Positions 33,472 to 41,901 of a stretch of 56,138 bases of DNA are shown here, in pieces. This DNA comes from Gordonia sp. (in: high G+C Gram-positive bacteria) (GTDB lineage: Bacteria; Actinomycetota; Actinomycetes; Mycobacteriales; Mycobacteriaceae). Each line of letters begins with the position of its first letter. Position 1 is the stretch's first letter. The translations under genes and the position numbers were made by a program. The notes under the pieces are model-generated. The model searched no databases. It was not told the origin of the DNA and was given only the letters and a program-made list of their open reading frames with translations. The stretch lies in NCBI RefSeq assembly GCF_020438995.1, contig NZ_JAGQTN010000159.1:1-56138 (forward strand), read 5' to 3'.

Positions 33472-34851
33472 TCAGCAGTTGTTGGGGGCGGGTTTGCCCT
33501 GTAGGCGGTTGTCGAGCCAGGTGAGGGCGTCGGGAAATCCGGTGACCGTCGCCAGGAAGTGTTCGCCGGGGACCTCGCGGTAGGTGACGTTGGCGCCGAG
33601 CCGGCACTGCTGCGCGAACAGATTGCGGGTGCCGGCGGGCGGAATCCAGAACTCCTGGGCGCCCTGGTAGATATACAGCGGTACCACCGACTTCTTGTCG
33701 GCCATCTGGGTGATCTTGTAAATATGCTGGGCCACAGGTGAATTGAACGGATCATTGTCGTTCGATAGCAGCTGTGACGGCATGAACGTCAGCCCGCCCA
33801 GGATTCCCCAGGTGGCGCAGCCGTCCTTGAGTGGTGAGGTCACCAGCCACTTCGTCGCATTGTTGGCGAGGGTGAGCAGTTCGGGACGTTCGCGGGCCAC
33901 CCCGAACATGGCCTCGTGGAACAGACCGGTCGCCAGGTTGGCGTTCATGCTGGCCGAGAGGATCCGGTAGTCGGCGGGAACGCCGCCCATCGCCGCCCCC
34001 ACGAGTCGGGGCGCGATGTCGGGGGCGTACTCGCCGGCGAGTTTGGTGGCGCCGTTGGTGGCGATAGCCCCGCCCGAGTAACCGGTCATCCCGACTCGGG
34101 AATCGCTGAAAGCCTTTGCATCGTAGTTGGATACGGCTCGGATCGAGTCGAGGACGATGTGTCCGGCGGTGGTCGGTTCGGCGTAGGCCATCCGCGGTCC
34201 CTGATGGTCGGGGACGATCACCGCATACCCGCGGTGCAGGGACAGTTGGGTGGTCGGCGGGAAGAAGTCGGTGGTGTTGGTGTCGCCGCTGAAGCCGTGG
34301 GCCAGCGTGTAACCCGAGGTGCATTTGGTGCCCATCGAATCGATCGGCAGATTATTCACCACGATGGGGCGCGCGCCGCCGCGGGTCCACCGGGAACGGG
34401 GGACGACCAGCGTGGCGGTTCCGAACGACGGCTGCCCCAGTGCATCGGTGCTGACGAACTTGATCTGCTGCGCGTAGCGGATGGGTACGGTGACCAGCGG
34501 CGCGGCTACCCGCGTGACGTCGCGGGTACGCAGAATGGTGCCCGGCTTCTGGCCGGCCAGATTCTTGGGCCACGCGTCGAAGAATGCGTCACCCACCGGC
34601 GACGGCAGGATCGCCGCCCGCAACTCCTGGACGCTGTGCGGATAGCCGGGCGCCTTCGCCCGGTCGGGGATGGTCTTGAGGCGTGGATACGGTGCGGGCG
34701 GGACCACCGAGTCGATGGTCTTGGTGACCTGCTCGGGCACCGGGCGCATGTTGGGCGGCACCGCCGAAGCGGTGACTGACGTCGACATCCATAGTGTCGC
34801 CGCCACGATGAGCACGCCTGCGCCACGTGTGAACCCTGAAACGCGCCGCAT
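33472..34851 (-). CDS. Secretory lipase family protein
   Basis: A 459-residue exported alpha/beta hydrolase. A signal peptide (VSGFTRGAGVLIVAATLWMS, cleavage after TASA) is followed by a LIP-type domain. The nucleophile is in GMTGYSGGAIAT (GxSxG), and DNDPFNSPVAQ and PGEHFLATV carry the likely acid and histidine. Cys residues in GTKCTSGY and the C-terminal NNC suggest disulfides. The family cleaves triacylglycerols or related esters outside the cell. ATG 34851 has GGGAGG a few bases upstream; a longer frame has no signal peptide. Confidence 0.9.
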   Translation of the reverse strand: MRRVSGFTRGAGVLIVAATLWMSTSVTASAVPPNMRPVPEQVTKTIDSVVPPAPYPRLKTIPDRAKAPGYPHSVQELRAAILPSPVGDAFFDAWPKNLAGQKPGTILRTRDVTRVAAPLVTVPIRYAQQIKFVSTDALGQPSFGTATLVVPRSRWTRGGARPIVVNNLPIDSMGTKCTSGYTLAHGFSGDTNTTDFFPPTTQLSLHRGYAVIVPDHQGPRMAYAEPTTAGHIVLDSIRAVSNYDAKAFSDSRVGMTGYSGGAIATNGATKLAGEYAPDIAPRLVGAAMGGVPADYRILSASMNANLATGLFHEAMFGVARERPELLTLANNATKWLVTSPLKDGCATWGILGGLTFMPSQLLSNDNDPFNSPVAQHIYKITQMADKKSVVPLYIYQGAQEFWIPPAGTRNLFAQQCRLGANVTYREVPGEHFLATVTGFPDALTWLDNRLQGKPAPNNC

Positions 34852-34978
34852 CCGGCCTCCCGTCCTGTGGTGCCACGTGAAAGTCGAGGTGGCGCGAAGT
34901 CGCACTTTATTGGTGTGGATTGGTGCCGGTGTGGGAACGGACCGCTAGTTACAAAGCTGTGATGATGGCCGGGTGGGG

Positions 34979-36427
34979 TCAGTTCATGTAGGGGGAGACG
35001 CTGCTGCGGTGTTCGTTGATGCGCAGCGTCGAGCCGAGGGGCGGGAAGGCGCGCTGGGTGCAGTTGGCGCGTTCGCAGACGCGGCAGCCGGCGCCGATCG
35101 GGGTGATGCTGGCCTGCGGGCCGATCTCGAGGCCGTCGGAGTAGATGACGCGGCCGGCGTGGCGCAATTCACAGCCCAGGCCGATCGCGAACGTCTTGCC
35201 GGGCTGGCCGTAGCGGGTAGCGCGGCGCTCGACGGTGCGTGAGACCCAGAAGTAGTCGCGGCCGTCGGGCATCTCGGCGATCTGGGTGAGGATCTTGCCG
35301 GGGGAGGCGAAGGTCTCGTACACCGCCCACAGTGGGCAGGTGCCCCCGCTGGAGGAGAAGTGGAAGCCGGTCGCGGACTGGCGTTTGGACATGTTGCCGG
35401 CCCGGTCGACGCGGACGAACGACCACGGGATGCCGCGCAGATTCGGCCGCTGCAGAGTGGACAGCCGATGGCAGATCGTCTCGAAGGAGACTGCGTAGAA
35501 GGCGGACAGGCGTTCGATGTCATAGCGGAAATCCTCCGCGGCGCCGTGGAACTGGCCGTACGGGAGGATTGCCGCCGCGGCGAAGTAGCTGGCCAGGCCG
35601 GTCAGCGCCAGCGAGCGTGAGGTGTCGTCGGAGAAGTTGCCCTCGGCGACGAGTCCGTCGAGGAGGTCGCCGAACTCCAGGTAGGCGAGTTCGGCGGCGA
35701 GCCGGAAGGTGCGCCCGCCCGCCGACAGCGCGTTGGAGATGTCGAGTCTGCGAGTCTCGGGATCGAAGTTGTGCAGCACGTGATCGCCCATGTCGACGCG
35801 GGTGACGATTGTGACGCCGTGCGCATCGCTCAGGCGCTGGGCGATACCGCGCCGGATGTCGGCCGAATGCATCCGCATCCGGCTGGTCATCTCCTCCGCG
35901 GCGACGTCGAGCTCGTGGATGTAATTGCGCCGCTGATAGAAGAAGTCGCGCACCTCCTCGTGCGGGGCGGTGATGGTGCCGCGTCTGCTGCGGTCGCCGC
36001 GTTCGTCGGTGGCCGCGGCGAGTTGGTCGGTGACGATGCGGTAGCGCCGGTGCAGGTTGACCATGGCCTGCGCCATCGCCGGGTGCGAGGCGACCAGACC
36101 GCTGATCGCCTGCGCGTCGGTGGCCTCTGCGGGGGCGTCGACGTCGTCGTCGAACAGCGCCTCGCGCAGCTCGGCGATCAGGCGCATGTCGTCCTGGGCG
36201 TCGAAGAAGCCGTCGTCGACGCCGAAGCGTTCGGTGATCTTCGCCAGGACCTTGGCGGTCATCGGCCGGGCGTCGTGCTCGATCTGGTTCAGGTACGACG
36301 GTGAGATGCCGAGCGCGCCGGCCAGCGCGATCTGCGAAAGGCCCTGCTCGGAGCGGAGTCTGCGCAGGCGAGCGCCGACGAACGGCCGGGCGTGGGTTTT
36401 GCCGGTCCCTGTGGTGATTTTGCCCAT
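34979..36427 (-). CDS. ramB: RamB-like regulator of acetate metabolism
   Basis: About 482 residues. It has an N-terminal Xre-type helix-turn-helix (ARLRRLRSEQGLSQIALAGA, ISPSYLNQIEHDARPMT), a central IrrE/DUF955-like region, and the C-terminal ScfR domain with Cys residues (GTCPLWAVYETF, CRVCERANC). RamB senses carbon source and controls acetate and glyoxylate genes. The ATG at 36427 is chosen because the alternative GTG 36463 lies inside a perfect CRP/GlxR palindrome. It is divergent from isocitrate lyase; a RamB-type box is seen in the shared region. The M. tuberculosis orthologue (Rv0465c) is also next to icl1. Confidence 0.93.
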   Translation of the reverse strand: MGKITTGTGKTHARPFVGARLRRLRSEQGLSQIALAGALGISPSYLNQIEHDARPMTAKVLAKITERFGVDDGFFDAQDDMRLIAELREALFDDDVDAPAEATDAQAISGLVASHPAMAQAMVNLHRRYRIVTDQLAAATDERGDRSRRGTITAPHEEVRDFFYQRRNYIHELDVAAEEMTSRMRMHSADIRRGIAQRLSDAHGVTIVTRVDMGDHVLHNFDPETRRLDISNALSAGGRTFRLAAELAYLEFGDLLDGLVAEGNFSDDTSRSLALTGLASYFAAAAILPYGQFHGAAEDFRYDIERLSAFYAVSFETICHRLSTLQRPNLRGIPWSFVRVDRAGNMSKRQSATGFHFSSSGGTCPLWAVYETFASPGKILTQIAEMPDGRDYFWVSRTVERRATRYGQPGKTFAIGLGCELRHAGRVIYSDGLEIGPQASITPIGAGCRVCERANCTQRAFPPLGSTLRINEHRSSVSPYMN

Positions 36428-36448
36428 CGGATCAGCGACGTCGCGTAG

Positions 36449-36464
36449 TGTGAGCTTGCTCACA
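36449..36464. promoter_or_regulatory. Perfect CRP/GlxR-type operator
   Basis: TGTGAGCTTGCTCACA is an exact TGTGA-N6-TCACA palindrome between ramB and the isocitrate lyase gene. In Corynebacterium, GlxR (a CRP homologue) controls both acetate genes and ramB. The site also argues against a ramB start at 36463. Confidence 0.85.
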
Positions 36465-36607
36465 TGATTGATCGAGGGAGGGCGGAGTCGGGCTTACCGC
36501 CCGGTAAGCAGGGTGCCGGGCCGGCGCCCGGGTACCGGTCACCAAAATCCCAGTACGCGCGTACTTTTTTATTCTCCGTCCCGTCGATTTCACATCTCCA
36601 GCTTCGC

Positions 36608-36619
36608 AAACTTTGCAAA
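36608..36619. promoter_or_regulatory. RamB-type binding site upstream of isocitrate lyase
   Basis: AAACTTTGCAAA is an exact match to the C. glutamicum RamB consensus, (A/C)A(A/G)CTTTGCAAA. A related TTTTGC element follows immediately. It is about 200 bases upstream of the lyase start, within a 390-base control region that contains no gene. Confidence 0.78.
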
Positions 36620-36817
36620 ATTTTGCCCGACTGTGGCTCCGATTCGCATTCGTCAGGTGTTTGACCTGCGAGTTTTCTTTGTGGCAACCTCGTTTCAGAC
36701 ATCACCGGCACCCCACCGCGGATTCGCAAATCGAACGCGCAGTGCTGTGTCGGCCGTCTCCTCAGGCAAGCGGCTCGCAAGAGCTGATCGCAGGACATTG
36801 AGAAAGCGAAGTAGGCA

Positions 36818-38110
36818 ATGAGCAACGTCGGAAAGCCCCGCACAGCCGCGGAAATCCAGCAGGACTGGGACACCAACCCCCGGTGGGCGGGCATCACGCG
36901 CGACTACAGCGCCGAGCAGGTCGCCGAGCTGCAGGGCAACGTCATCGAGGAGCACACCCTCGCTCGCCGCGGCGCCGAGATCCTCTGGGAGGGTGTCACC
37001 AAGGGCGACGACAGCTACATCAACGCACTCGGTGCCCTCACCGGCAACATGGCCGTGCAGCAGGTGCGCGCCGGCCTCAAGGCCATCTACCTCTCCGGCT
37101 GGCAGGTCGCCGGTGACGCCAACCTCTCGGGCCACACCTACCCCGACCAGTCGCTCTACCCGGCCAACTCGGTGCCGAGCGTCGTCCAGCGCATCAACAA
37201 CGCCCTGCTGCGCGCCGACGAGATCGCCCGCGTCGAGGGTGACACCTCGGTCGACAACTGGGTCGTGCCGATCGTGGCCGACGGCGAGGCCGGCTTCGGT
37301 GGCGCCCTCAACGTCTACGAGCTGCAGAAGGCCATGATCAAGGCCGGCGCCGCGGGCACCCACTGGGAAGACCAGCTCGCCTCGGAGAAGAAGTGCGGCC
37401 ACCTCGGTGGCAAGGTGCTCATCCCCACCCAGCAGCACATCCGCACCCTGACCTCGGCCCGTCTGGCCGCCGACGTCGCCAACACCCCCACCGTCGTCGT
37501 CGCCCGTACCGACGCCGAGGCCGCCACCCTGCTGACCTCCGATGTGGACGAGCGTGACCGTCCGTTCCTCGACGGCACCCGCACCTCCGAGGGCTTCTAC
37601 GGCATCAAGAACGGCATCGAGCCCTGCATCGCCCGTGCCAAGGCCTACGCTCCCTACGCCGACCTGATCTGGATGGAGACCGGCAAGCCCGATCTCGAGC
37701 TGGCCAAGCAGTTCGCCGAGGCCGTCAAGTCCGAGTACCCCGACCAGCTCCTGGCCTACAACTGCTCGCCTTCGTTCAACTGGAAGCAGCACCTGGACGA
37801 CGCGACCATCGCGAAGTTCCAGAACGAGCTCGGCGCGATGGGCTTCAAGTTCCAGTTCATCACCCTGGCCGGCTTCCACGCCCTCAACTACTCGATGTTC
37901 GATCTGGCCTACGGCTACGCCCGCGAGCAGATGAAGGCATACGTCGACCTGCAGGAGCGCGAGTTCGCCGCCGAGAGCCGTGGCTACACCGCCACCAAGC
38001 ACCAGCGTGAGGTCGGCGCCGGCTACTTCGACCGGATCGCTACCACCGTCGATCCCAACACCTCGACCGCAGCGCTCAAGGGCTCGACCGAAGAGGGCCA
38101 GTTCCACTAG
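36818..38110 (+). CDS. aceA: Isocitrate lyase
   Basis: A 430-residue enzyme that splits isocitrate into succinate and glyoxylate, the first step of the glyoxylate shunt, needed for growth on acetate or fatty acids. The catalytic motif KKCGHLGGK places the active Cys at residue 193; the metal site lies in [11 protein letters not shown], and NCSPSFNWK is conserved. Length and C-terminus (STEEGQFH) match the short actinobacterial type (Icl1). Start ATG 36818 follows GAAGTAGGC. RamB and CRP/GlxR sites upstream suggest carbon-source control. The 3-hydroxybutyryl-CoA dehydrogenase gene follows, as in M. tuberculosis. Confidence 0.97.
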   Translation: MSNVGKPRTAAEIQQDWDTNPRWAGITRDYSAEQVAELQGNVIEEHTLARRGAEILWEGVTKGDDSYINALGALTGNMAVQQVRAGLKAIYLSGWQVAGDANLSGHTYPDQSLYPANSVPSVVQRINNALLRADEIARVEGDTSVDNWVVPIVADGEAGFGGALNVYELQKAMIKAGAAGTHWEDQLASEKKCGHLGGKVLIPTQQHIRTLTSARLAADVANTPTVVVARTDAEAATLLTSDVDERDRPFLDGTRTSEGFYGIKNGIEPCIARAKAYAPYADLIWMETGKPDLELAKQFAEAVKSEYPDQLLAYNCSPSFNWKQHLDDATIAKFQNELGAMGFKFQFITLAGFHALNYSMFDLAYGYAREQMKAYVDLQEREFAAESRGYTATKHQREVGAGYFDRIATTVDPNTSTAALKGSTEEGQFH

Positions 38111-38343
38111 GAGTTGCCGACCGGAGCCGTGCACCGCGGTTCCGATCAGACTGCCGACGTCGCGTCGAGGTCGAATGCCTACCGATCGCGACGTGACGCC
38201 CAGCTGACACGCCGGGGTGGGCGGGACTTCCCCGCCTGCCCCGGCGCTGTCATATCCGCGCCCAGGCGCTTGTCATATACGGGTGCGGGTGACCGTGACC
38301 TGTCTGTCCCGCCTGTACCGATTGCCTTCAGCGAGGAGCCGCC

Positions 38344-39234
38344 GTGACGCCCCAGGCGATCTGCAGGGTCGGCGTGGTCGGCGCCGGTCAGATGGGTGCC
38401 GGCATCGCCGAGGTCTGCGTCCGGGCGGGCACCGACGTGCTGGTCTACGACAGGACCCCCGAACTCGCCGCCGACGGCCGGGCCCGTGTGCTGCGCTCGC
38501 TCGATCGCGGTGTGTCCGGCGGCAATATCACCGCACGCGAACGCGACCAGGCGTCGTGGCGGCTGACGTTCACCTCCGACCTGACGACGTTCGCCGACCG
38601 GCAATTGGTCATCGAGGCCGTCGTCGAGGACGAGAGCGTCAAGACCGGCCTGTTCGCCGAACTCGATGCGATCGTGACCGATCCCGATGCGGTGCTCGCG
38701 TCGAGTTCGTCGTCGATCCCGATCCTCAAGCTGGGCATGGTAACTGCCGACCCCGGCCGGGTGATCGGCATGCACTTCTTTCATCCGGTCGCGGTGCTGC
38801 CGCTGGTCGAGTTGGTGGGCACACTGCTGACCACGGCCGAGACATCCACGCGCGCAGAGGCTTTCGCACACGACGTCCTCGGCAAGCAGGTGGTGCACTC
38901 GGACGACAGGTCCGGGTACATCGTCAACGCGTTGCTCGTGCCGTATCTGCTGTCGGCAATTCGTATGGCAGAGAGCGGATTTGCTTCTGTCGACGACATC
39001 GACAAGGGGATGACTCTCGGCTGCGCGCACCCGATGGGGCCGCTGAAGGTGGCCGATCTGGTGGGCCTGGACACCGTCAAGGCGATCGCCGACAAGATGT
39101 ACGAGGAGTTCCGCGAACCCCTGTACGCGCCGCCGCCACTGTTGCTGCGCATGGTCGACGCGGGTCATCTGGGCAAGAAATCGGGCCGCGGATTCCACAC
39201 CTATGGCGCAGCCCCCTCCAGTGCCGCTCGGTGA
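38344..39234 (+). CDS. fadB2: 3-hydroxybutyryl-CoA dehydrogenase (FadB2-like)
   Basis: A 296-residue NAD(P)-dependent enzyme converting 3-hydroxyacyl-CoA to 3-ketoacyl-CoA. The dinucleotide fold is VGVVGAGQMGAGIAEVCVRAG at the N-terminus, SSSSSIPILKLG and GMHFFHPVAVLPLVELV mark the substrate site (catalytic His in HFFHP), and the C-terminal domain has KSGRGFHTYG. GTG 38344 has GAGGAGCC upstream. It lies downstream of isocitrate lyase, matching the icl1-fadB2 order of M. tuberculosis, so it likely serves fatty-acid or butyrate use. Confidence 0.94.
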   Translation: MTPQAICRVGVVGAGQMGAGIAEVCVRAGTDVLVYDRTPELAADGRARVLRSLDRGVSGGNITARERDQASWRLTFTSDLTTFADRQLVIEAVVEDESVKTGLFAELDAIVTDPDAVLASSSSSIPILKLGMVTADPGRVIGMHFFHPVAVLPLVELVGTLLTTAETSTRAEAFAHDVLGKQVVHSDDRSGYIVNALLVPYLLSAIRMAESGFASVDDIDKGMTLGCAHPMGPLKVADLVGLDTVKAIADKMYEEFREPLYAPPPLLLRMVDAGHLGKKSGRGFHTYGAAPSSAAR

Positions 39235-39258
39235 GGTCAGCCACAATGCTAGCTAGGC

Positions 39259-39277
39259 GCTTGCATTTGCTAGCAAT
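39259..39277 (+). promoter_or_regulatory. Promoter element shared with the HTH-hbhA operon (copy 1)
   Basis: GCTTGCATTTGCTAGCAAT here differs at only two of 19 positions from the element at 43290-43308. TTGCAT (39261-39266) could be a -35 box, with TTACCG 17 bases further on. TGCTAGC occurs at 39247-39253 and again at 39268-39274. Confidence 0.7.
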
Positions 39278-39404
39278 GCGCGCTTACCGTGGAGAGGTCA
39301 GAAAAACACCCACCGCCCAACCCCGCCACTTCGGTAGGCGCACGAGGACCGCATCCGGGCCCGTGAGTTGAAGGGTAAAGGGTACAGGACCTAAGGAGTT
39401 CGAC

Positions 39405-40073
39405 ATGACCACTCTCGCCACCCCCCTCTACGCAGTCGTCGGCGCCGGCGATCTGGCCCTCACCCAGCTCAACGAGGCCGTCGCCTCGCTGCGTGAGCGC
39501 ACCGAAGCCGCCACCGAAGACGCCCAGGCCCGCTTCGAAAAGGCCAAGGTTCGCTTCAACGAGCTGCCCGAAGAGGTTCCGGCCAGCCTCGAAGAGCTCA
39601 AGGGCAAGTTCACCGCCGATGAGGTCAAGGAGCAGGTCGACGCCTACGTCGCCCTGGCCACCACCTTCTACAACGGCCTGGCCGAGCGCGGCGAAGAGGC
39701 TCTCGACCGTCTGCGCACCCAGCCGCTGGTCGCCGAGAACATCGAGCGCGCCGAGAAGGTCTACAACGACGCCGTCGAGCTGACCGAGGACGCCCTGGGC
39801 GTCGTCTCGACCCAGACCCGCGCCGTCGGTGAGCGTGCCGCCAAGCTGGCCGGCACCGTCAGCGGCAAGACCGTCGACGCCGCCGCAGCCGTCGAAGAGG
39901 CCGCCGAAGGTGTTGCCGAGAAGCTCGAAGAGGCCGCTGTGGCCATCGAGGACGCCGGCGCCAAGGTCAAGGCCGACGCCGAAGAGGCTGCTGCCGACGT
40001 CGCCACCAAGGCTCCGGCCCGCAAGGCTCCCGCCAAGAAGGCTCCGGCCAAGCGCGCCCCGGCCGCCAAGTAA
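39405..40073 (+). CDS. HbhA-like heparin-binding protein, copy 1
   Basis: A 222-residue protein. The N-terminal about 160 residues are a long helical, coiled-coil region with LYAVVGAGDLALTQLNEAV, as in mycobacterial HbhA, and the last about 25 residues are a short Lys/Ala/Pro tail (KAPARKAPAKKAPAKRAPAA). HbhA is surface-exposed, binds sulfated glycans through this tail and influences aggregation and adhesion. Start ATG 39405 follows AAGGAG. The copy is extra compared with the M. tuberculosis neighbourhood; a longer-tailed copy is at 43875-44771. A terminator follows. Confidence 0.9.
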   Translation: MTTLATPLYAVVGAGDLALTQLNEAVASLRERTEAATEDAQARFEKAKVRFNELPEEVPASLEELKGKFTADEVKEQVDAYVALATTFYNGLAERGEEALDRLRTQPLVAENIERAEKVYNDAVELTEDALGVVSTQTRAVGERAAKLAGTVSGKTVDAAAAVEEAAEGVAEKLEEAAVAIEDAGAKVKADAEEAAADVATKAPARKAPAKKAPAKRAPAAK

Positions 40074-40087
40074 TTTCGCGTAGCAAC

Positions 40088-40122
40088 AACACCCCCGTGG
40101 TCTTTGAGACCACGGGGGTGTT
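40088..40122. terminator. Bidirectional terminator between hbhA-like and ppk2 genes
   Basis: A perfect 16-bp stem, AACACCCCCGTGGTCT (40088-40103) with 40107-40122, and a TTG loop. It can serve the plus-strand hbhA-like gene and the minus-strand ppk2 gene. Confidence 0.9.
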
Positions 40123-40137
40123 TGTAGTCAGTGTGGT

Positions 40138-41001
40138 TCAGTCGAGGGCGGCGACGCGGGCGCGCTCGGTCTCGATGTCGAAATCGGCTTTGGGCCAGTC
40201 CAGTTCGAGGTTTTCCAGGGTCTCGATCAGGAGTTCGCAGATCGAGAGCCGGGCGAACCACTTCTTGTTGGCGGGAATCAGGTGCCAGGGTGCCGAGTCT
40301 TTGTCCGTCTTGTCGAAGATCGCCTGATACGCCTCGAGGTAGTCGTCCCAGAACCCGCGCTCGTCGATGTCGCCCGGATTGTATTTCCAGTACTTGTCGG
40401 GGCGTTCGAGCCGTTCGGCCAGCCGCGCCTTCTGCTCGTCCTTGGACACGACGAGCGCGCATTTGATCACGGTGGTGCCCGCGGCGACGAGTTCGGATTC
40501 GAACGCGTTGATCAGTTCGTAGCGCCCCGACCATTCCGACTCGGGCACCAGATTGTGCACGCGCACCGGGAGCACGTCCTCGTAGTGGGAGCGGTCGAAG
40601 ATGCCGATCCGGCCCGCGGGCGGCAGCGCCTTGCGGATACGCCACAGGAAGTCGTGTTCGAGTTCTTCCTTGGTGGGTTTGCCGAAACCCCTGATCGTCA
40701 GCCCCTGTGGGTCGACGAGACCGCCCACGTGCCGGACGATGCCGCCCTTGCCCGCGGTGTCCATGCCCTGTAGCACCAGCAGCACCGAACGGTTGTCGCC
40801 CGCCCGTCCGTTGGCGTACAGCAGTTCCTGCAGGTCGGCCATGACCTGGCCGCGTTCGGCGAGCAGGCTTTCGCCGAACTCCTTGTCGCCGTCGAAACCG
40901 GGTGTCGACTCGGCGTCGAACTCGGCTATCGGTCCGGTCGCGCCGACCCGGAGCGCCTCGGTGGCGGTTGCGTTCCATCCTGGCTTGCGGTGTCGTGACA
41001 T
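40138..41001 (-). CDS. Polyphosphate kinase 2 (GMDTAGKGG type)
   Basis: A 287-residue PPK2. Walker A is LQGMDTAGKGG, Walker B IGIFDRSHYEDVL, followed by RVHNLVP and YWKYNPGDIDERGFWDDYLE. RSHYEDVL in place of RSWYNR places it in a different PPK2 subgroup from the enzyme at 7836-8798, resembling those that can phosphorylate nucleoside monophosphates as well as diphosphates. That is an inference from motif class. ATG 41001 is chosen because GAAGGG precedes it with proper spacing; ATG 41007 is possible. Confidence 0.92.
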   Translation of the reverse strand: MSRHRKPGWNATATEALRVGATGPIAEFDAESTPGFDGDKEFGESLLAERGQVMADLQELLYANGRAGDNRSVLLVLQGMDTAGKGGIVRHVGGLVDPQGLTIRGFGKPTKEELEHDFLWRIRKALPPAGRIGIFDRSHYEDVLPVRVHNLVPESEWSGRYELINAFESELVAAGTTVIKCALVVSKDEQKARLAERLERPDKYWKYNPGDIDERGFWDDYLEAYQAIFDKTDKDSAPWHLIPANKKWFARLSICELLIETLENLELDWPKADFDIETERARVAALD

Positions 41002-41084
41002 GTGCATCCCTTCAGACGCGTGCGAACTGATACTGCCAACAGGTTCTACTCGCGGAGTCCGGCCGCCGGTGGAGGAAATTCAGA

Positions 41085-41864
41085 TCACGGGGGTGTAATC
41101 CGCGGCGGGGCCGCCAGGAACTCCTCACGTGATCCGTTGACGGCGACGATGCCCACGATCGAACTCCACACGAACATCGTCAGATAGTCGATCACCTCGC
41201 CGACCGAATCGCCGCCCTCGGCCATCCACCAGTCGACCGAACGGGTGATCGACCCGACCAGCGCGTGCGCCCACACCCCGACGCCCGAGATGTCGGCGCC
41301 GCGTTCGGTGAGCCGCATCGTGATCAGGACGGTGATCAGCTCGATGACCAATTTCTCCGAGTCGGCGCTGATCATGGCGTCGCCGGACTGCGAGGTCAGG
41401 GCGAATCGGTACAGATTGGGTTCGTCGGCCACGGAGGTGACATACACCTCGATCACGGTCCGGGTCAGCGAGTACTCGTCCGCATCGTCGGTGATGGCTG
41501 AGGTCAGGCGCGGCAGGATGGTCGACTCGAAGATCCGCGCGGCCATCGCCAGGCGCAGGTCGTTCTTGTCGGTGAAGTAGCGGTACAGCACCGTCTTGGA
41601 CACCCCGATATGGGTCGCGATGTCGTCCATGCCGACGTCGGCGCCGAGCTCGTGCACCGCGCCGATCGCCCCGTCGATCAGATCGGTGCGCCGGGTGAGC
41701 CGATGCTGCTCCCAGCGCAGTTTGCGGCCGTCGGTCTTGCCGTCCTGATCGCCGCGGGCGGCCGTGATGTTGGCCAGCAACACCTGTTCGATGCTGCGCG
41801 TCATCGCGCCGGCCGCGGAAACTGCTGCACGGGCCGCGGCTGCGGGACTGGGACGGGTGGCCAC
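41085..41864 (-). CDS. TetR-family regulator
   Basis: About 259 residues. An unusual N-terminal extension (SPAAAARAAVSAAGAMTRSI, then the charged ARGDQDGKTDGRKLRW) leads into a TetR helix-turn-helix, DDIATHIGVSKTVLYRYFTDKNDL, and a helical ligand domain ending VGIVAVNGSREEFL. The same Ala-rich plus charged leader occurs, from memory, in the M. tuberculosis Rv0472c family, so the GTG at 41864 is chosen; ATG 41804 is an alternative. It is divergent from the DUF445 gene by 37 bases and may control it. Confidence 0.88.
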   Translation of the reverse strand: MATRPSPAAAARAAVSAAGAMTRSIEQVLLANITAARGDQDGKTDGRKLRWEQHRLTRRTDLIDGAIGAVHELGADVGMDDIATHIGVSKTVLYRYFTDKNDLRLAMAARIFESTILPRLTSAITDDADEYSLTRTVIEVYVTSVADEPNLYRFALTSQSGDAMISADSEKLVIELITVLITMRLTERGADISGVGVWAHALVGSITRSVDWWMAEGGDSVGEVIDYLTMFVWSSIVGIVAVNGSREEFLAAPPRITPP

Positions 41865-41901
41865 GTGGCAAGCGTAGTGGCTGGTGCGCAAGACTGGTCC
41901 A

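Noticed and set aside
36428-36463. Longer ramB start at GTG 36463
   Set aside because: It lies in the CRP/GlxR palindrome and has no ribosome site.
36695-38134. 479-residue minus-strand frame opposite isocitrate lyase
   Set aside because: It is Val/Gly/Leu-rich antisense text of a highly expressed, strongly biased gene.
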